This document shows positions 9,601 to 17,619 of a DNA stretch of 64,000 bases, one piece after another. Each line of letters starts with the position of its first letter. Position 1 is the stretch's first letter. Source of the stretch: JAJEAO01 sp963667635 (GTDB lineage: Bacteria; Acidobacteriota; Vicinamibacteria; Marinacidobacterales; Marinacidobacteraceae); the NCBI GenBank assembly GCA_965232015.1, contig OZ246946.1, positions 1,426,001 through 1,490,000 on the forward strand, in the 5' to 3' direction. The notes below the pieces were generated by a model. It made no database searches. It saw only the letters and a list, made by a program, of their open reading frames with translations, and was not told the DNA's origin. A program made the translations under genes and the position numbers.

Positions 9601-10292
9601 ACTGCAAGCTCTTCCGCCAACGGCCCTTCATCTGGCACGTGTGGGACGGACTTCCCGGGGGCTTCTCGGCGCTCGTCAACTACCACCGGCTCGCCGGTCC
9701 GGACGGAGGGGGACGTCGCACCCTCGAATCGCTCACCTACAGCTACCTCGGCGACTGGATCACCCGCCAGCGCGCCGCGGTCGAGGAGAACGTCTCCGGC
9801 GCCGAAGCCCGGCTCGAAGCTGCGCTGGAGCTGAAGGCGCAGCTCGAAGCAATCCTCACGGGTGAGCCGCCACTAGACATCTTCGTCCGGTGGAAGCCGC
9901 TCCACGAGCAACCGATCGGCTGGGCGCCGGACCTCGACGACGGAGTACGGCTCAACATCCGTCCCTTCCTCCGCGCCGCGCTGCGCCGAGGCCGGAAGGG
10001 CGCGGGCGTCCTTCGGTGGAAGCCGACGGGCATCAAGTGGGGCAAGGACCGCGGCAAGGAGCCGCAGTTCCTGAAGCCGAAGCGCAAGGGCGATGCTCCA
10101 GAGCCCTACCGCCCGGTCGCCGACTTCCCCTGGTTCTGGTCCTGCCCCGGGACCGGCCCCGAGGCGGTCCGAACAGACTTCCGCGGCGGCGTCACCTTCG
10201 ACGGCCACCGCTGGAACGACCTCCACTACACGACCGCCGCCAAGCGCGCCGCCCGCAGGAGACACGAGAGGCGAGAATCCGCGGGTGCCTGA
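6627..10292 (+). CDS. pglX: BREX DNA adenine methyltransferase PglX (BrxX)
   Basis: The 1221-residue protein has the length and layout of PglX, the N6-adenine methyltransferase that marks host DNA and is required for BREX defence. The SAM-binding motif I is DPCCGSGHF at residues 311-319. The catalytic motif IV reads NVPY at 513-516 instead of the usual NPPY. The N-terminal 300 residues are helical (LARFLAENGLL block). The C-terminal 450 residues probably form the target-recognition part. The ATG at 6627 lies 37 nt after the decayed DUF4160 copy, so transcription may continue from brxC or start locally. The stop overlaps the next gene by 8 nt. Confidence 0.93.
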   Translation: MSGALKRGRRKELEKAVKAARRAAESGARAALGALAVDRKTADASMAPEQKELRRQLRAHGGALGDSLGTAGPQEITRLAHEVAYEHWHRMLFARFLAENGLLMDPDEDVSVSLDECRGIARDEGRDPWELAASFAGRMLPQIFRADDPSLAVRLPPESRQALEKLVEELRCAVFRADDSIGWAYQFWQAERKDEVNRSGVKIGADELPAVTQLFTERYMVRFLFHNTVGAWRAGKILAARPELATGAADEDELREAVRLEAGGRYDFDYLRFVREPLDGEESDAGTGPWRPAAGGYSKWPGAAKELKVLDPCCGSGHFLVEGFQLFVRLRMEEEGLGLRDAVRAVLRDNLHGLEIDPRCAQLAAFSLALAAWKLAGAAIELPALNVACSGLAPRARKAEWRSLADRVAAAAGSAPRANLFERRETLHSSTYRRTLGELHDRFQNAPTLGSLIDPRPKGKALFTDFAAVTPLLEKVLTEVETDPARREQAVAAAGIARAATLLAGHYTLVITNVPYLGWGKQHPALRSYAERNHKAAKGDLATMFVERAFGWLGKSGAQAFVLPQNWLFLPTYRKLREELLHSRRWRFVARLGPGAFETITGHVVSVAMLIVSREVPNDKSRLAGFDVSTHGRQGQSLVPVQATRLGVEAVRLICQKELRVRTHVVRLDGSEGLPTIGDFARSYQGLVTTDDSRFLSVFWLVCWQNSAWRTIQRPPRRTAHWSGREFLVRWGEDGSGVPSFPAAHNFPPKGTLDSVGVAVQRMGDLRVTLFSGDVFGDSVAPIIPHDEADQVSLWLFGQSSAFSQSVRQVNAKINVTPGSFVEAALDMSAWRDVADQRYPNGLPEPYSDDSTQWIFHGHPCGSVIWDETAKRTANGPLRTDSTVLQVAVARLLGYRWPAEDDPDMRLSPESRAWVERTKHLLPFADEDGIVPLPGLRGEAPAADRLRELLAAAYGDEWSSATEQTLRRAAAAGKKASPNLDDWLRKRFFMEHCKLFRQRPFIWHVWDGLPGGFSALVNYHRLAGPDGGGRRTLESLTYSYLGDWITRQRAAVEENVSGAEARLEAALELKAQLEAILTGEPPLDIFVRWKPLHEQPIGWAPDLDDGVRLNIRPFLRAALRRGRKGAGVLRWKPTGIKWGKDRGKEPQFLKPKRKGDAPEPYRPVADFPWFWSCPGTGPEAVRTDFRGGVTFDGHRWNDLHYTTAAKRAARRRHERRESAGA

Positions 10293-11589
10293 ATCCCCGG
10301 ATGACCTCCTCCGCCGCATCCGTCTCGGCGAGGATCACGCGCTGGAGCTGAAGGAAGTCGTGTTCGCCGGCCGGAAGATCCGCGACCCCTCCCGCAACGC
10401 ACTCGCCGACGAGATGGCGGCGTTCGCCAACGCCCGCGGCGGCGCCTTGGTCCTCGGGGTGAGCGGCCGGACCCGCGACGTGACCGGGATCCCGCTGGAC
10501 CGGCTCGACGCCGTGCAGGACATGGTGCTGGAGGCGATGGAGGAGGCGACGGACCCGCCTATCGATGCGGCGATCCGACGGATGGAGCTTCCCGGCCCCG
10601 ATGGCGCACCCCGACGAGTGCTGCATCTGGACGTTGGGCCTGGACTCGACATCCATCGGAGTCCGTCCGGGTATCTCCGCCGGGTGAATGGCGCGAACTT
10701 CACGATGACGCCGGGACAACTCGCGCGCCTCGCCCAGCACCGCCTCCGAAGCCTCGTCATCCGCTTCGACGACCGAGTGGAGGTGCGGGCGAAAGCGGAT
10801 GACCTCGACGCCTCCCTGGTGGAGCGATTCCGGACTCCGCGCACTCGCGGGGACTGGCGCACGCTCGCGCGCAAGATGGGGATGCTCGGGACGGATCCTA
10901 GCGGCGCCATGCGGCCCACGATCGCCGGCCTGCTGATGGGCTCGCGACGTCCCGATCGGTGGCTTCGGAACGCCTACATCCAAGCCGTCCGATACTCCGG
11001 GCGGGACCTCGCCGAGTCCTGGAGTTTGCCCCACCGCGACCTGGATGCCGAGGACATCCACGGGCCGCTCGACGCCCAGGTCATCGGCGCCTGCCGCTTC
11101 GTGTTCCGGAACCAGGCGATCGCCGCCAGCAAGTCGGTCGGCCGCCTCGACATCCCGCAGTACGACATGACGAGCGTCTTCGAAGCGCTCGTGAACGCAG
11201 TCGCCCACCGCGACTACTCGATCCACGGCTCCCATATCCGGCTCCGCATGTTCTCCAGCCGGCTGGAGATCTACGCACCGGGCGAGCTCCCCGACTCGAT
11301 GGAGCTCGATCTGCTCGCGGAACAGCAGTCCACCCGGAACGAGACCATCGCGAACCTGCTCCGAGGCGTCCCGGTTCCGCACCATCAGCCCTGGGGCGTT
11401 ACGCCGCGCAGCACGTTCATGAACGGGCGCGGCGAGGGCGTTCCGATGATCCTCGACCGCAGCGAAGCCCACTCCGGCCGCAAGCCCGAGTACCGGATGC
11501 TCGGAGATTCCGAGCTACTGCTCACGATCTTCGCCGCCGGACCGGACGAGTCGGGGTACACCGGAGGGACGGACGATGGAGTGGACTGA
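10285..11589 (+). CDS. AlbA_2 (Schlafen-type) domain plus HATPase-like protein, BREX accessory 1
   Basis: From GTG 10285 the protein has 434 residues. The N-terminal AlbA_2 domain (about residues 8-140) shows ELKEVVFAG and MAAFANARGGALVLGVSG. The C-terminal part holds the GHKL-type N-box EALVNAVAHRDY and RLEIYAPGELPD, as in proteins often annotated RecG-like or putative transcriptional regulator (COG2865). The GTG was chosen because it overlaps the pglX stop by 8 nt and begins just before the domain. The frame upstream lies within pglX. Its own stop overlaps the next gene by 14 nt. Such genes recur near BREX and restriction loci; the role could be nucleic-acid binding or regulation. Function is inferred. 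Confidence 0.85.
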   Translation: MPESPDDLLRRIRLGEDHALELKEVVFAGRKIRDPSRNALADEMAAFANARGGALVLGVSGRTRDVTGIPLDRLDAVQDMVLEAMEEATDPPIDAAIRRMELPGPDGAPRRVLHLDVGPGLDIHRSPSGYLRRVNGANFTMTPGQLARLAQHRLRSLVIRFDDRVEVRAKADDLDASLVERFRTPRTRGDWRTLARKMGMLGTDPSGAMRPTIAGLLMGSRRPDRWLRNAYIQAVRYSGRDLAESWSLPHRDLDAEDIHGPLDAQVIGACRFVFRNQAIAASKSVGRLDIPQYDMTSVFEALVNAVAHRDYSIHGSHIRLRMFSSRLEIYAPGELPDSMELDLLAEQQSTRNETIANLLRGVPVPHHQPWGVTPRSTFMNGRGEGVPMILDRSEAHSGRKPEYRMLGDSELLLTIFAAGPDESGYTGGTDDGVD

Positions 11590-12769
11590 GGTTCGCCGGC
11601 GCATCCGGGGCGGCGAGGGTCGCGAGGTCGAGTTCAAGCTCGGGTTCGACACCGGAAAGATCGGACCGGCGGTCTGCGCGTTCGCGAACGGCGACGGCGG
11701 GGTCGTGATCCTCGGCGTGGACGACAGCGGCCGCATCGTCGGCGTGGCGCGGGACCCGGACGCGGTGCATGAGCGGTTGACGACGTTTCTCGGGAGCGGG
11801 TTCAGCTTCCCGGTGACAGCGCGGTGCGGACGCGAGCGCGCTTCGGCGGGCTGGGTGCACTGGATCCACGTGCTCCGCCAGCGCAATCCGGAGCCGCTGC
11901 GATTCGGGGACGTGGCGTGGGTCCGGCGGGAGCGCAGCAGCGTGCGCCCCTCACCCGCCGAGGCGCAGGAGATGAACAACATCTTCGGCTTCGTGATGAC
12001 CGAGGAGCAGATCATCCGGCCCGCGAAGGTGGAGGATCTGGACGAGAACCACTTCCGGCGCCATCTCGAACGGCAGGGCTTCGGGAAGCGCCGAGCCCGG
12101 CAGCCGGACCTCCTCTCGGACTACCGGAACTTCGAGGTCGTGAGCGACCTGGAGACGGAGCCCAGGCCGACGCTCTTCGGGATGCTCGCCTTCGGTCGAG
12201 AGCCGCAGCGCTTCTCCCACACCCACTCGTTCCTGGTGCGCTGCACTGCGTACCAGACGCCGCGACGCAACCGTCGGGTCCTGCTCTCCTTCGACGCGCA
12301 AGGCAGGCTGGAGGAACAGGTGCGCCGGATGCTCGACTGGGCGAAGAGTTTCGGGAAGCGCGAGTTCTACGAGGGACCGGTTCGCCGCGACATCCCGCTC
12401 CTGCCGCTCGAAGCGCTCCGCGAGGGGGTGGTGAACGCCGTGGTCCACCGGGACTACGCCATCACCGGCTCACCCGTCCTGGTGGATGTCTTCCCCGACC
12501 GGATCGAGATCACCAGCCCGGGGACGCTCCCCAACCGGATGACAGTCTCCATGGTTCGCCGGGGCGGCGTGACCCGGACCCGCAACGAACTCATGGCGCA
12601 CTACGCCGTCAGCAACGATCTCATGGAGCGGCGCGGCATGGGCTGGCTCGCCATCGAGGACGCCATGGCGGAGTTCAACGGGACCGTCCCGGAGATCGAA
12701 GAAGGCCGGGACGGAGCGTTCGTCCGGGTCACTCTCCTTCGCGAACCGGCCGGAGCCGGGGCCTCGTGA
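11576..12769 (+). CDS. AlbA_2 (Schlafen-type) domain plus HATPase-like protein, BREX accessory 2
   Basis: The protein has 397 residues and the same architecture as its upstream neighbour. The AlbA_2 domain lies at residues 10-130 (EVEFKLGFDTGKIGPAVCAF, then NGDGGVVILGVDD). The C-terminal ATPase-like domain has REGVVNAVVHRDYAITG and RIEITSPGTLPN. The two genes are clearly paralogous but far from identical, so the duplication is old. The ATG at 11576 lies inside the end of the previous gene (14-nt overlap). The stop overlaps the pglZ GTG by 4 nt. The tight packing places it firmly in the BREX operon. Whether it is essential for defence cannot be told. Confidence 0.85.
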   Translation: MEWTEVRRRIRGGEGREVEFKLGFDTGKIGPAVCAFANGDGGVVILGVDDSGRIVGVARDPDAVHERLTTFLGSGFSFPVTARCGRERASAGWVHWIHVLRQRNPEPLRFGDVAWVRRERSSVRPSPAEAQEMNNIFGFVMTEEQIIRPAKVEDLDENHFRRHLERQGFGKRRARQPDLLSDYRNFEVVSDLETEPRPTLFGMLAFGREPQRFSHTHSFLVRCTAYQTPRRNRRVLLSFDAQGRLEEQVRRMLDWAKSFGKREFYEGPVRRDIPLLPLEALREGVVNAVVHRDYAITGSPVLVDVFPDRIEITSPGTLPNRMTVSMVRRGGVTRTRNELMAHYAVSNDLMERRGMGWLAIEDAMAEFNGTVPEIEEGRDGAFVRVTLLREPAGAGAS

Positions 12770-15144
12770 ACGTCTGGCCGGGAGGCGCCGAGGGCAGGAC
12801 GCCTCTCGCGGCGCTGGCGGCGAGGCTTCACGACATCGGTATCCCGAACGACGGCGAGGTCGCGCCGGCGGCGATCCTCTGGACCGATCCCGGCCGGGAA
12901 TGGAGCGCCGTCCTCCCGGTGCTGCGGCGAGACACGGACCGGGAAATCCTCACGCTCGGGGACTACGAGCCCACTGCCGACGCCGGGCCGGCGATCTGGA
13001 TCCGCTGGAAGCTCGACGGCGCTGACCTCCCGGAGCGCCGGACTCCAGTCCGGCATGCCGCCAGCGGAAACACCGGCGTCACTGACCCCCAGCGAGGCGG
13101 TTCGGGACACCGGGTGGAGGGGGTTCCCGTGCTTTATCTGCCCGGCGTGGCTCGCGACGACCTGCGCGCCGGGAAGCGCTGTCGCGAGGAACTGCGGCCG
13201 CTGGTGGAGCTGCTCTACCGCGGCAGAGCGTGGATCCACCAGAACGGGAAGGACTGGACTCCGCCGGCCTGGATCGGGTCGCCAGACGGGCTTGACCTCG
13301 ATCTGGCGAGGGACGGCGAGACCCGCAGCGCCTTGCTCCGCGCGCTTCCCGAGCTGATGGATCAACCCCTCCGAAAGCTCCGTGAATCGCATCTCGATGC
13401 GGCGTACTTCCACCGGATGCGGGTACCTGACCTGCCCGGGACGATGCTGCGCTGGATGAGCGATCCTGACGCCTCCCGGCGGAGGCTGGGAGACCGCTGG
13501 GAGGATTTCCGCGCCCTGAGCCGGACCGAGCTGAGCTTCGACCCGGTGAACCAAACTCCACTCGAAGCCGGACGCAAGCTGCTCGACGGCGGCTGGCTTC
13601 CGGTCTGGAAGCGCTACGCCGAAGCCCCGGGCTTGCACTCCGGGATCGCGACCCTCCTCCGAAGGTCCGACACCGGGGAACGCCCGTTCATGGTCCCGGA
13701 GTGGCGCTCGCCGCGAGCGAACGACCGGCTCGAGGCTGAACTTACGGAGGCGCTCGGCCATCTGCCGACGAAGGGTCGGGCGGCGGCGCTCGCGAGGCTG
13801 GAGGACCGCCACGGTGGGCGGCGGAAGTGGGTCTGGGCACGGCTCGGCCAAGCTCCCCTGGCGATGGCGCTCGAACCGCTGGCCCGGCTCGCCACCGAGG
13901 CGAAGTCAGCGATCGGCGGCTCGACGCCGAAGGACATCGCCCGGACCTACCGCAAGCGGGGATGGCAGGCCGATGCCGCCGCGTGGGAGGCGATCGCGGC
14001 GGCCGGCCCGAAGCACGAGGCGCTCGTCGCGAAAGCGGTACGGCGGCTCCTCGAACGCTGGCTCGACGACTCGGCGCGGGCATTTCAGAAGGCGGTGCGC
14101 CGGCATCCCCTGCCCGGCCCCGGCGACCGGGAAATCGTGGAAGCAGAGGCCGGGGGCTGTCTCTTCTTCGTGGACGCGCTCCGCTACGACCTCGGGCAGC
14201 GGCTCGCTGAACGGCTCCGCGGCGCCAACCTGCAAGTCGAGGTGGATCACCGCTGGAGCGCGCTGCCGACGGTGACCCCCACCGCGAAACCGACGATCAC
14301 TCCTCTGTCCGACGGCTTCGAGGGGGAGGAGAACAAACTCGACAAGGGACTTGCGCCGCGCTACCGCACGATCGGCAAGCCTCTCACCGCCGCGCAGCTC
14401 CGCGAGCGGCTCGAAAGCATGGGCTACCAGATCCTCGAGGGCGCAGAGGCTCCCGCCGCCGATCGGGGCTGGGCCGAGACCGGGGACCTCGACCACGCCG
14501 GGCACGACGCGCCGGAACGTCTGCCCGAGCGGATTCCGGCAGAGCTGGACCGGATCGCCGACCGCATCCGGACTCTCCTCGACGCCGGCTGGCGCTCAGT
14601 GCGCGTCGTCACCGACCACGGGTTCCTGTTCCTGCCGGGCGGACTTCCGAAGGTGAACCTCCCCAAGCACCTGACCGCGACCCGCTGGGCGCGCTGCGCT
14701 GTCCTCGCCGGCGACTCTGATCCCGGGGTCCCCCGCTTCCCGTGGCACTGGAACCCGGACGAGTGGTTCGCCACCCCGACGGGCACCGCCTGCTTCAACA
14801 AGTCGGACGCCTTCGCCCACGGCGGCGTGAGCGTCCAGGAGTGCCTCACGCCGGACCTGCTCGTCCGGCCCCAGACACCCCCGGCCGCCATCGAATCGGT
14901 GGGCTGGACCCGCCTCCGCTGCGCCGTCGCCGTGACGAGCGCGGACGGACTCCAGGCCGATCTGCGCGTCGGCGGAGCGGGAGGCCGATCGGCCAGTGCC
15001 GTGGGACCGAAGAAGATCCGCGCCGACGGCACCGTCAGCCTGTTCCTGGACGACGACTACGAAGAGGACAAGTTGACGCTCGTTCTCCTGGACGGTGACA
15101 AGGTCGTCGCCCGGCGCGAGACCCGCGCCGGACAAAACTCTTGA
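12766..15144 (+). CDS. pglZ: BREX phosphatase-superfamily protein PglZ, probably type B
   Basis: The 792-residue protein starts at GTG 12766 (MNVWPGGAEGRTPL), which overlaps the preceding stop as GTGA. PglZ is the core BREX protein of the alkaline-phosphatase superfamily. Metal-site elements are visible as FVDALRYD (Asp about 470) and VVTDHGF (Asp617, His618). The N-terminal part carries GVPVLYLPGVARDDL, typical of PglZ. Just before that block sits an insertion of roughly 25-30 residues, part of which is encoded by a palindromic repeat at 13032-13055. The reading frame is kept. The stop overlaps the brxL TTG (TTGA). Subtype B is my reading from the general layout and is less certain than PglZ itself. 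Confidence 0.9.
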   Translation: MNVWPGGAEGRTPLAALAARLHDIGIPNDGEVAPAAILWTDPGREWSAVLPVLRRDTDREILTLGDYEPTADAGPAIWIRWKLDGADLPERRTPVRHAASGNTGVTDPQRGGSGHRVEGVPVLYLPGVARDDLRAGKRCREELRPLVELLYRGRAWIHQNGKDWTPPAWIGSPDGLDLDLARDGETRSALLRALPELMDQPLRKLRESHLDAAYFHRMRVPDLPGTMLRWMSDPDASRRRLGDRWEDFRALSRTELSFDPVNQTPLEAGRKLLDGGWLPVWKRYAEAPGLHSGIATLLRRSDTGERPFMVPEWRSPRANDRLEAELTEALGHLPTKGRAAALARLEDRHGGRRKWVWARLGQAPLAMALEPLARLATEAKSAIGGSTPKDIARTYRKRGWQADAAAWEAIAAAGPKHEALVAKAVRRLLERWLDDSARAFQKAVRRHPLPGPGDREIVEAEAGGCLFFVDALRYDLGQRLAERLRGANLQVEVDHRWSALPTVTPTAKPTITPLSDGFEGEENKLDKGLAPRYRTIGKPLTAAQLRERLESMGYQILEGAEAPAADRGWAETGDLDHAGHDAPERLPERIPAELDRIADRIRTLLDAGWRSVRVVTDHGFLFLPGGLPKVNLPKHLTATRWARCAVLAGDSDPGVPRFPWHWNPDEWFATPTGTACFNKSDAFAHGGVSVQECLTPDLLVRPQTPPAAIESVGWTRLRCAVAVTSADGLQADLRVGGAGGRSASAVGPKKIRADGTVSLFLDDDYEEDKLTLVLLDGDKVVARRETRAGQNS
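13032..13055. repeat. Palindromic repeat inside pglZ
   Basis: The core GCCGGACTCCAGTCCGGC, preceded by GGAGC, matches the intergenic repeats at 17497, 17549, 21710, 26961 and 52771. Here it is translated in frame as RRTPVRH. It sits at the start of a local insertion in PglZ that lacks the character of the conserved family sequence on both sides. Confidence 0.85.
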
Positions 15145-17204
15145 GCGAGACCCCTCCCCCCATGGATCCACTCGACCGGCTCGCCGAGGCCGCCTTTCCC
15201 GGATATCTGGTTCGCAAGGATCTCGTCCGGCGCTACGCCCGACAGTTCCCGGTCCCGACCTACGTCGTCGAGTTCCTACTCGGCCGCTACTGCGCGAGCA
15301 CCGATGAGGAGGAGATCCGAGACGGGCTCGAGATCGTCGAAAGCCAGCTCCAGGGCCGCACGGTCCGTCCCTCCGACCGCGAGCGGTTCCGGTCCAACGC
15401 CCGCGAACGGGGTCAGGTGAAGCTGATCGATCTGCTGCGGGCGCGGCTCGACGCCCGGCGCGACCGGTATCTGGTGGAGCTCCCAAGCCTCGGCGAGCGC
15501 TTCGTGGGGATCGAGTCGGCCATGGTCCTCCAGAACCCGCGGATGCTCACCGACGGGTTCTACGGCGAAGTCACCTTGCGCTACGACGCCGCCCAGGCGC
15601 AGGAGATCCGCGGCGAGCCGTTCCAGATCGCCGCCGTGCGGCCGATCCAGATGGCTGACGCCAACGTGCTGGAGCGCTTGTCCGAGGGACGGCGGTCGTT
15701 CTCTACCGCCGAATGGCTTGACTTCCTGATGCGCTCGGTCGGACTCGAACCGGAGGCGCTCGACGACCGGGCGAAACAGGTCGTGCTGCTCCGGATGGCG
15801 CCGTTCGTGGAGGCGAACTTCAACCTCGTCGAGCTCGGACCGCGCGGCACGGGGAAGAGCCACATCTACCAACAGATCTCCCCGTACTCGCATCTCGTCT
15901 CCGGCGGCAAGGCGACCGTCGCCAAGATGTTCGTCAACATGGCGAACGGGCAGCGAGGACTCGTCTCCCTCTACGACCTCGTCTGTTTCGACGAAGTGGC
16001 CGGCATCTCCTTCGATCAGAAAGAGGGCGTGAACATCATGAAGGGCTACATGGCTTCGGGCGAGTTCAGTCGCGGAAAGGAGAGCATCCGCGCCGAGGGC
16101 GGAGTCGTCATGGTGGGGAACTTCGACGTGGACGTCGAGACGCAGCAGCGTGTCGGCCACCTGCTCAGCCCGTTGCCGAAGGAAATGCGCTTCGACACCG
16201 CGTTCCACGACCGGCTCCACGCCTACGCCCCGGGCTGGGACTTCCCCAAGCTGCTGCCCGACCGGCACCTCACCGACCGTTTCGGACTGGTCAGCGACTT
16301 CCTCTCCGAGTGCTGGCACCGGATGCGCGACCAGACGCGGCTCTCGGCGCTTCACGACCGGGTGTTCTGGGGAGGAGCGCTCAGCGGCCGGGATCAGGAA
16401 GCGGTCAACAAGACCTGTTCGGCGCTCGTCAAGCTGCTCTTCCCCGATCCGGAGATGGAGATCCCGGACGAGGATCTGGAGTGGATCGTCCGGGTCGCGC
16501 TCGAGTCGCGCCGCCGGGTCAAGGAGCAGCAGAAGCGCTGCCTCCACAGCGAGTTCCGGAACACCCACTTCTCGTTCAACCTCGGCGCCGACGGCGTCGA
16601 GCAGTTCGTCTCGACGCCCGAACTGCGCCAGGACGGAGCGATCGGAGAGGATCCCCTCCCGCCCGGTCAGGTGTGGGCGATCGGTCAGGGAGACGCCGGG
16701 TCGAGCGCCGCGCTCTACCGGATCGAGGCGGCCGTCGGCCCCGGCTCGGGCGCCCGCATCCTGAACCATCCTGTGCCGCCCGCGTTCCGCGAGAGCGTCC
16801 GGGTGGGCGAACAGAACCTCTACGCGCAGGGGAAGCGGCTGGTGGGAGACCGGGAGCCGCGCGGCCACGAGTACCAGCTCCAGCTTCGGCCCTACGACCA
16901 GGACCGGTCGGGGGCCGGGCTCGGGATTCCGGTGCTGGTGTCGCTGGTGAGCGGAGTCCTCGAACGCAGCATCCGCGGCGGGGCGGTGGTCGTCGGGAGG
17001 CTGAACCTGGGGGGGTCGGTCGAGCCGCTGCTCAAACCGGTGGAGATCGCCGAACTCGCGGCCGAACGTCAGGCCAGCGTTCTGCTCATGCCGGTCTCGG
17101 CGCGGCGAGATCTGTTCGATCTGCCGGATGACGTGTGGACCCGGCTGAACATCGAGTTCTACTCGGACGCCGCCGACGCCGTCTTCAAGGCCTTGGCGGA
17201 CTGA
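15141..17204 (+). CDS. brxL: BREX Lon-like AAA+ protein BrxL
   Basis: The 687-residue protein has the three parts expected of BrxL. An N-terminal domain (residues 1-130) includes FPGYLVRKDLV. An AAA+ module has Walker A GPRGTGKS at 233-240 and a Walker B-like LVCFDEVAG. A Lon-type C-terminal domain has SGAGLGIPVLVSLVSG. The Ser590 of RSGAG and Lys632 of LLKPVEI are 42 residues apart and match the Lon Ser-Lys dyad, so the site looks intact. BrxL acts in BREX as an ATP-driven, DNA-binding ring. The TTG start overlaps the pglZ stop (TTGA); ATG 15162 is a possible alternative. It is the last gene of the BREX locus. Confidence 0.92.
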   Translation: MSETPPPMDPLDRLAEAAFPGYLVRKDLVRRYARQFPVPTYVVEFLLGRYCASTDEEEIRDGLEIVESQLQGRTVRPSDRERFRSNARERGQVKLIDLLRARLDARRDRYLVELPSLGERFVGIESAMVLQNPRMLTDGFYGEVTLRYDAAQAQEIRGEPFQIAAVRPIQMADANVLERLSEGRRSFSTAEWLDFLMRSVGLEPEALDDRAKQVVLLRMAPFVEANFNLVELGPRGTGKSHIYQQISPYSHLVSGGKATVAKMFVNMANGQRGLVSLYDLVCFDEVAGISFDQKEGVNIMKGYMASGEFSRGKESIRAEGGVVMVGNFDVDVETQQRVGHLLSPLPKEMRFDTAFHDRLHAYAPGWDFPKLLPDRHLTDRFGLVSDFLSECWHRMRDQTRLSALHDRVFWGGALSGRDQEAVNKTCSALVKLLFPDPEMEIPDEDLEWIVRVALESRRRVKEQQKRCLHSEFRNTHFSFNLGADGVEQFVSTPELRQDGAIGEDPLPPGQVWAIGQGDAGSSAALYRIEAAVGPGSGARILNHPVPPAFRESVRVGEQNLYAQGKRLVGDREPRGHEYQLQLRPYDQDRSGAGLGIPVLVSLVSGVLERSIRGGAVVVGRLNLGGSVEPLLKPVEIAELAAERQASVLLMPVSARRDLFDLPDDVWTRLNIEFYSDAADAVFKALAD

Positions 17205-17244
17205 CGCCCGGTGGCGCGTCTCTCCTCTGCCGGCGCGCCGGGCG

Positions 17245-17442
17245 CTACTTCGCGTCGGGAGCGGGCATCGGAGACGGGTGCAGGAGCTTGACAGTCGTTT
17301 CGAGACTGGCGACGCGCTCAGCGAGCAAGCGGAGCTGCTCCTGTGTTTGACGTTGCCCGGAGGCGAGAAAGAGGCCGACCGTGATGATGAGACCGGCAAG
17401 GCCGACGCCGACAGTGACGATGGCCATGACGAGCGAACGCAT
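17245..17442 (-). CDS. Small membrane protein with coiled coil
   Basis: The protein has 65 residues. A single membrane segment (MAIVTVGVGLAGLIITVGLF) fills the N-terminus. It is followed by a polar coiled-coil stretch with QLRLLAERVASLE and a short Pro-rich tail ending in PAPDAK. The same pattern, membrane segment or short leader then a LHSLGERVxRLEG-like heptad block, recurs at 32636 and 50888, so this is probably a real small gene family. It lies convergent to brxL, 40 nt beyond its stop. The function is unknown. Its recurrence supports it more than coding statistics could at this length. Confidence 0.55.
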   Translation of the reverse strand: MRSLVMAIVTVGVGLAGLIITVGLFLASGQRQTQEQLRLLAERVASLETTVKLLHPSPMPAPDAK

Positions 17443-17496
17443 GGGGCGAGTGTAGCGGGGGGACGCGCCAGGCGCCGACTGCTTCCGTCCGGCGAT

Positions 17497-17590
17497 TGCC
17501 GGACTGGAGTCCGGCGCTCCGGCGGCGCCGGGCAGTCGTGACGCTCGGTGCCGGACTGGAGTCCGGCGCTCCGGGAGTCCGGCGCTCCGG
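17497..17590. repeat. Palindromic repeat cluster upstream of argS
   Basis: Two full copies, at 17497-17520 and 17549-17572, carry the core GCCGGACTGGAGTCCGGC followed by GCTCC. A partial third copy (GAGTCCGGCGCTCCGG) spans 17575-17590. They lie between brxL and argS and explain the frames open upstream of the argS ATG. Confidence 0.85.
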
Positions 17591-17619
17591 ACTCCCGACT
17601 ACACTCCCGGCCCGCCGCG

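Noticed and set aside
17548..17619. Upstream extension of argS from ATG 17548
   Set aside because: The extra residues are encoded by palindromic repeats; ArgRS proteins start near the later ATG.
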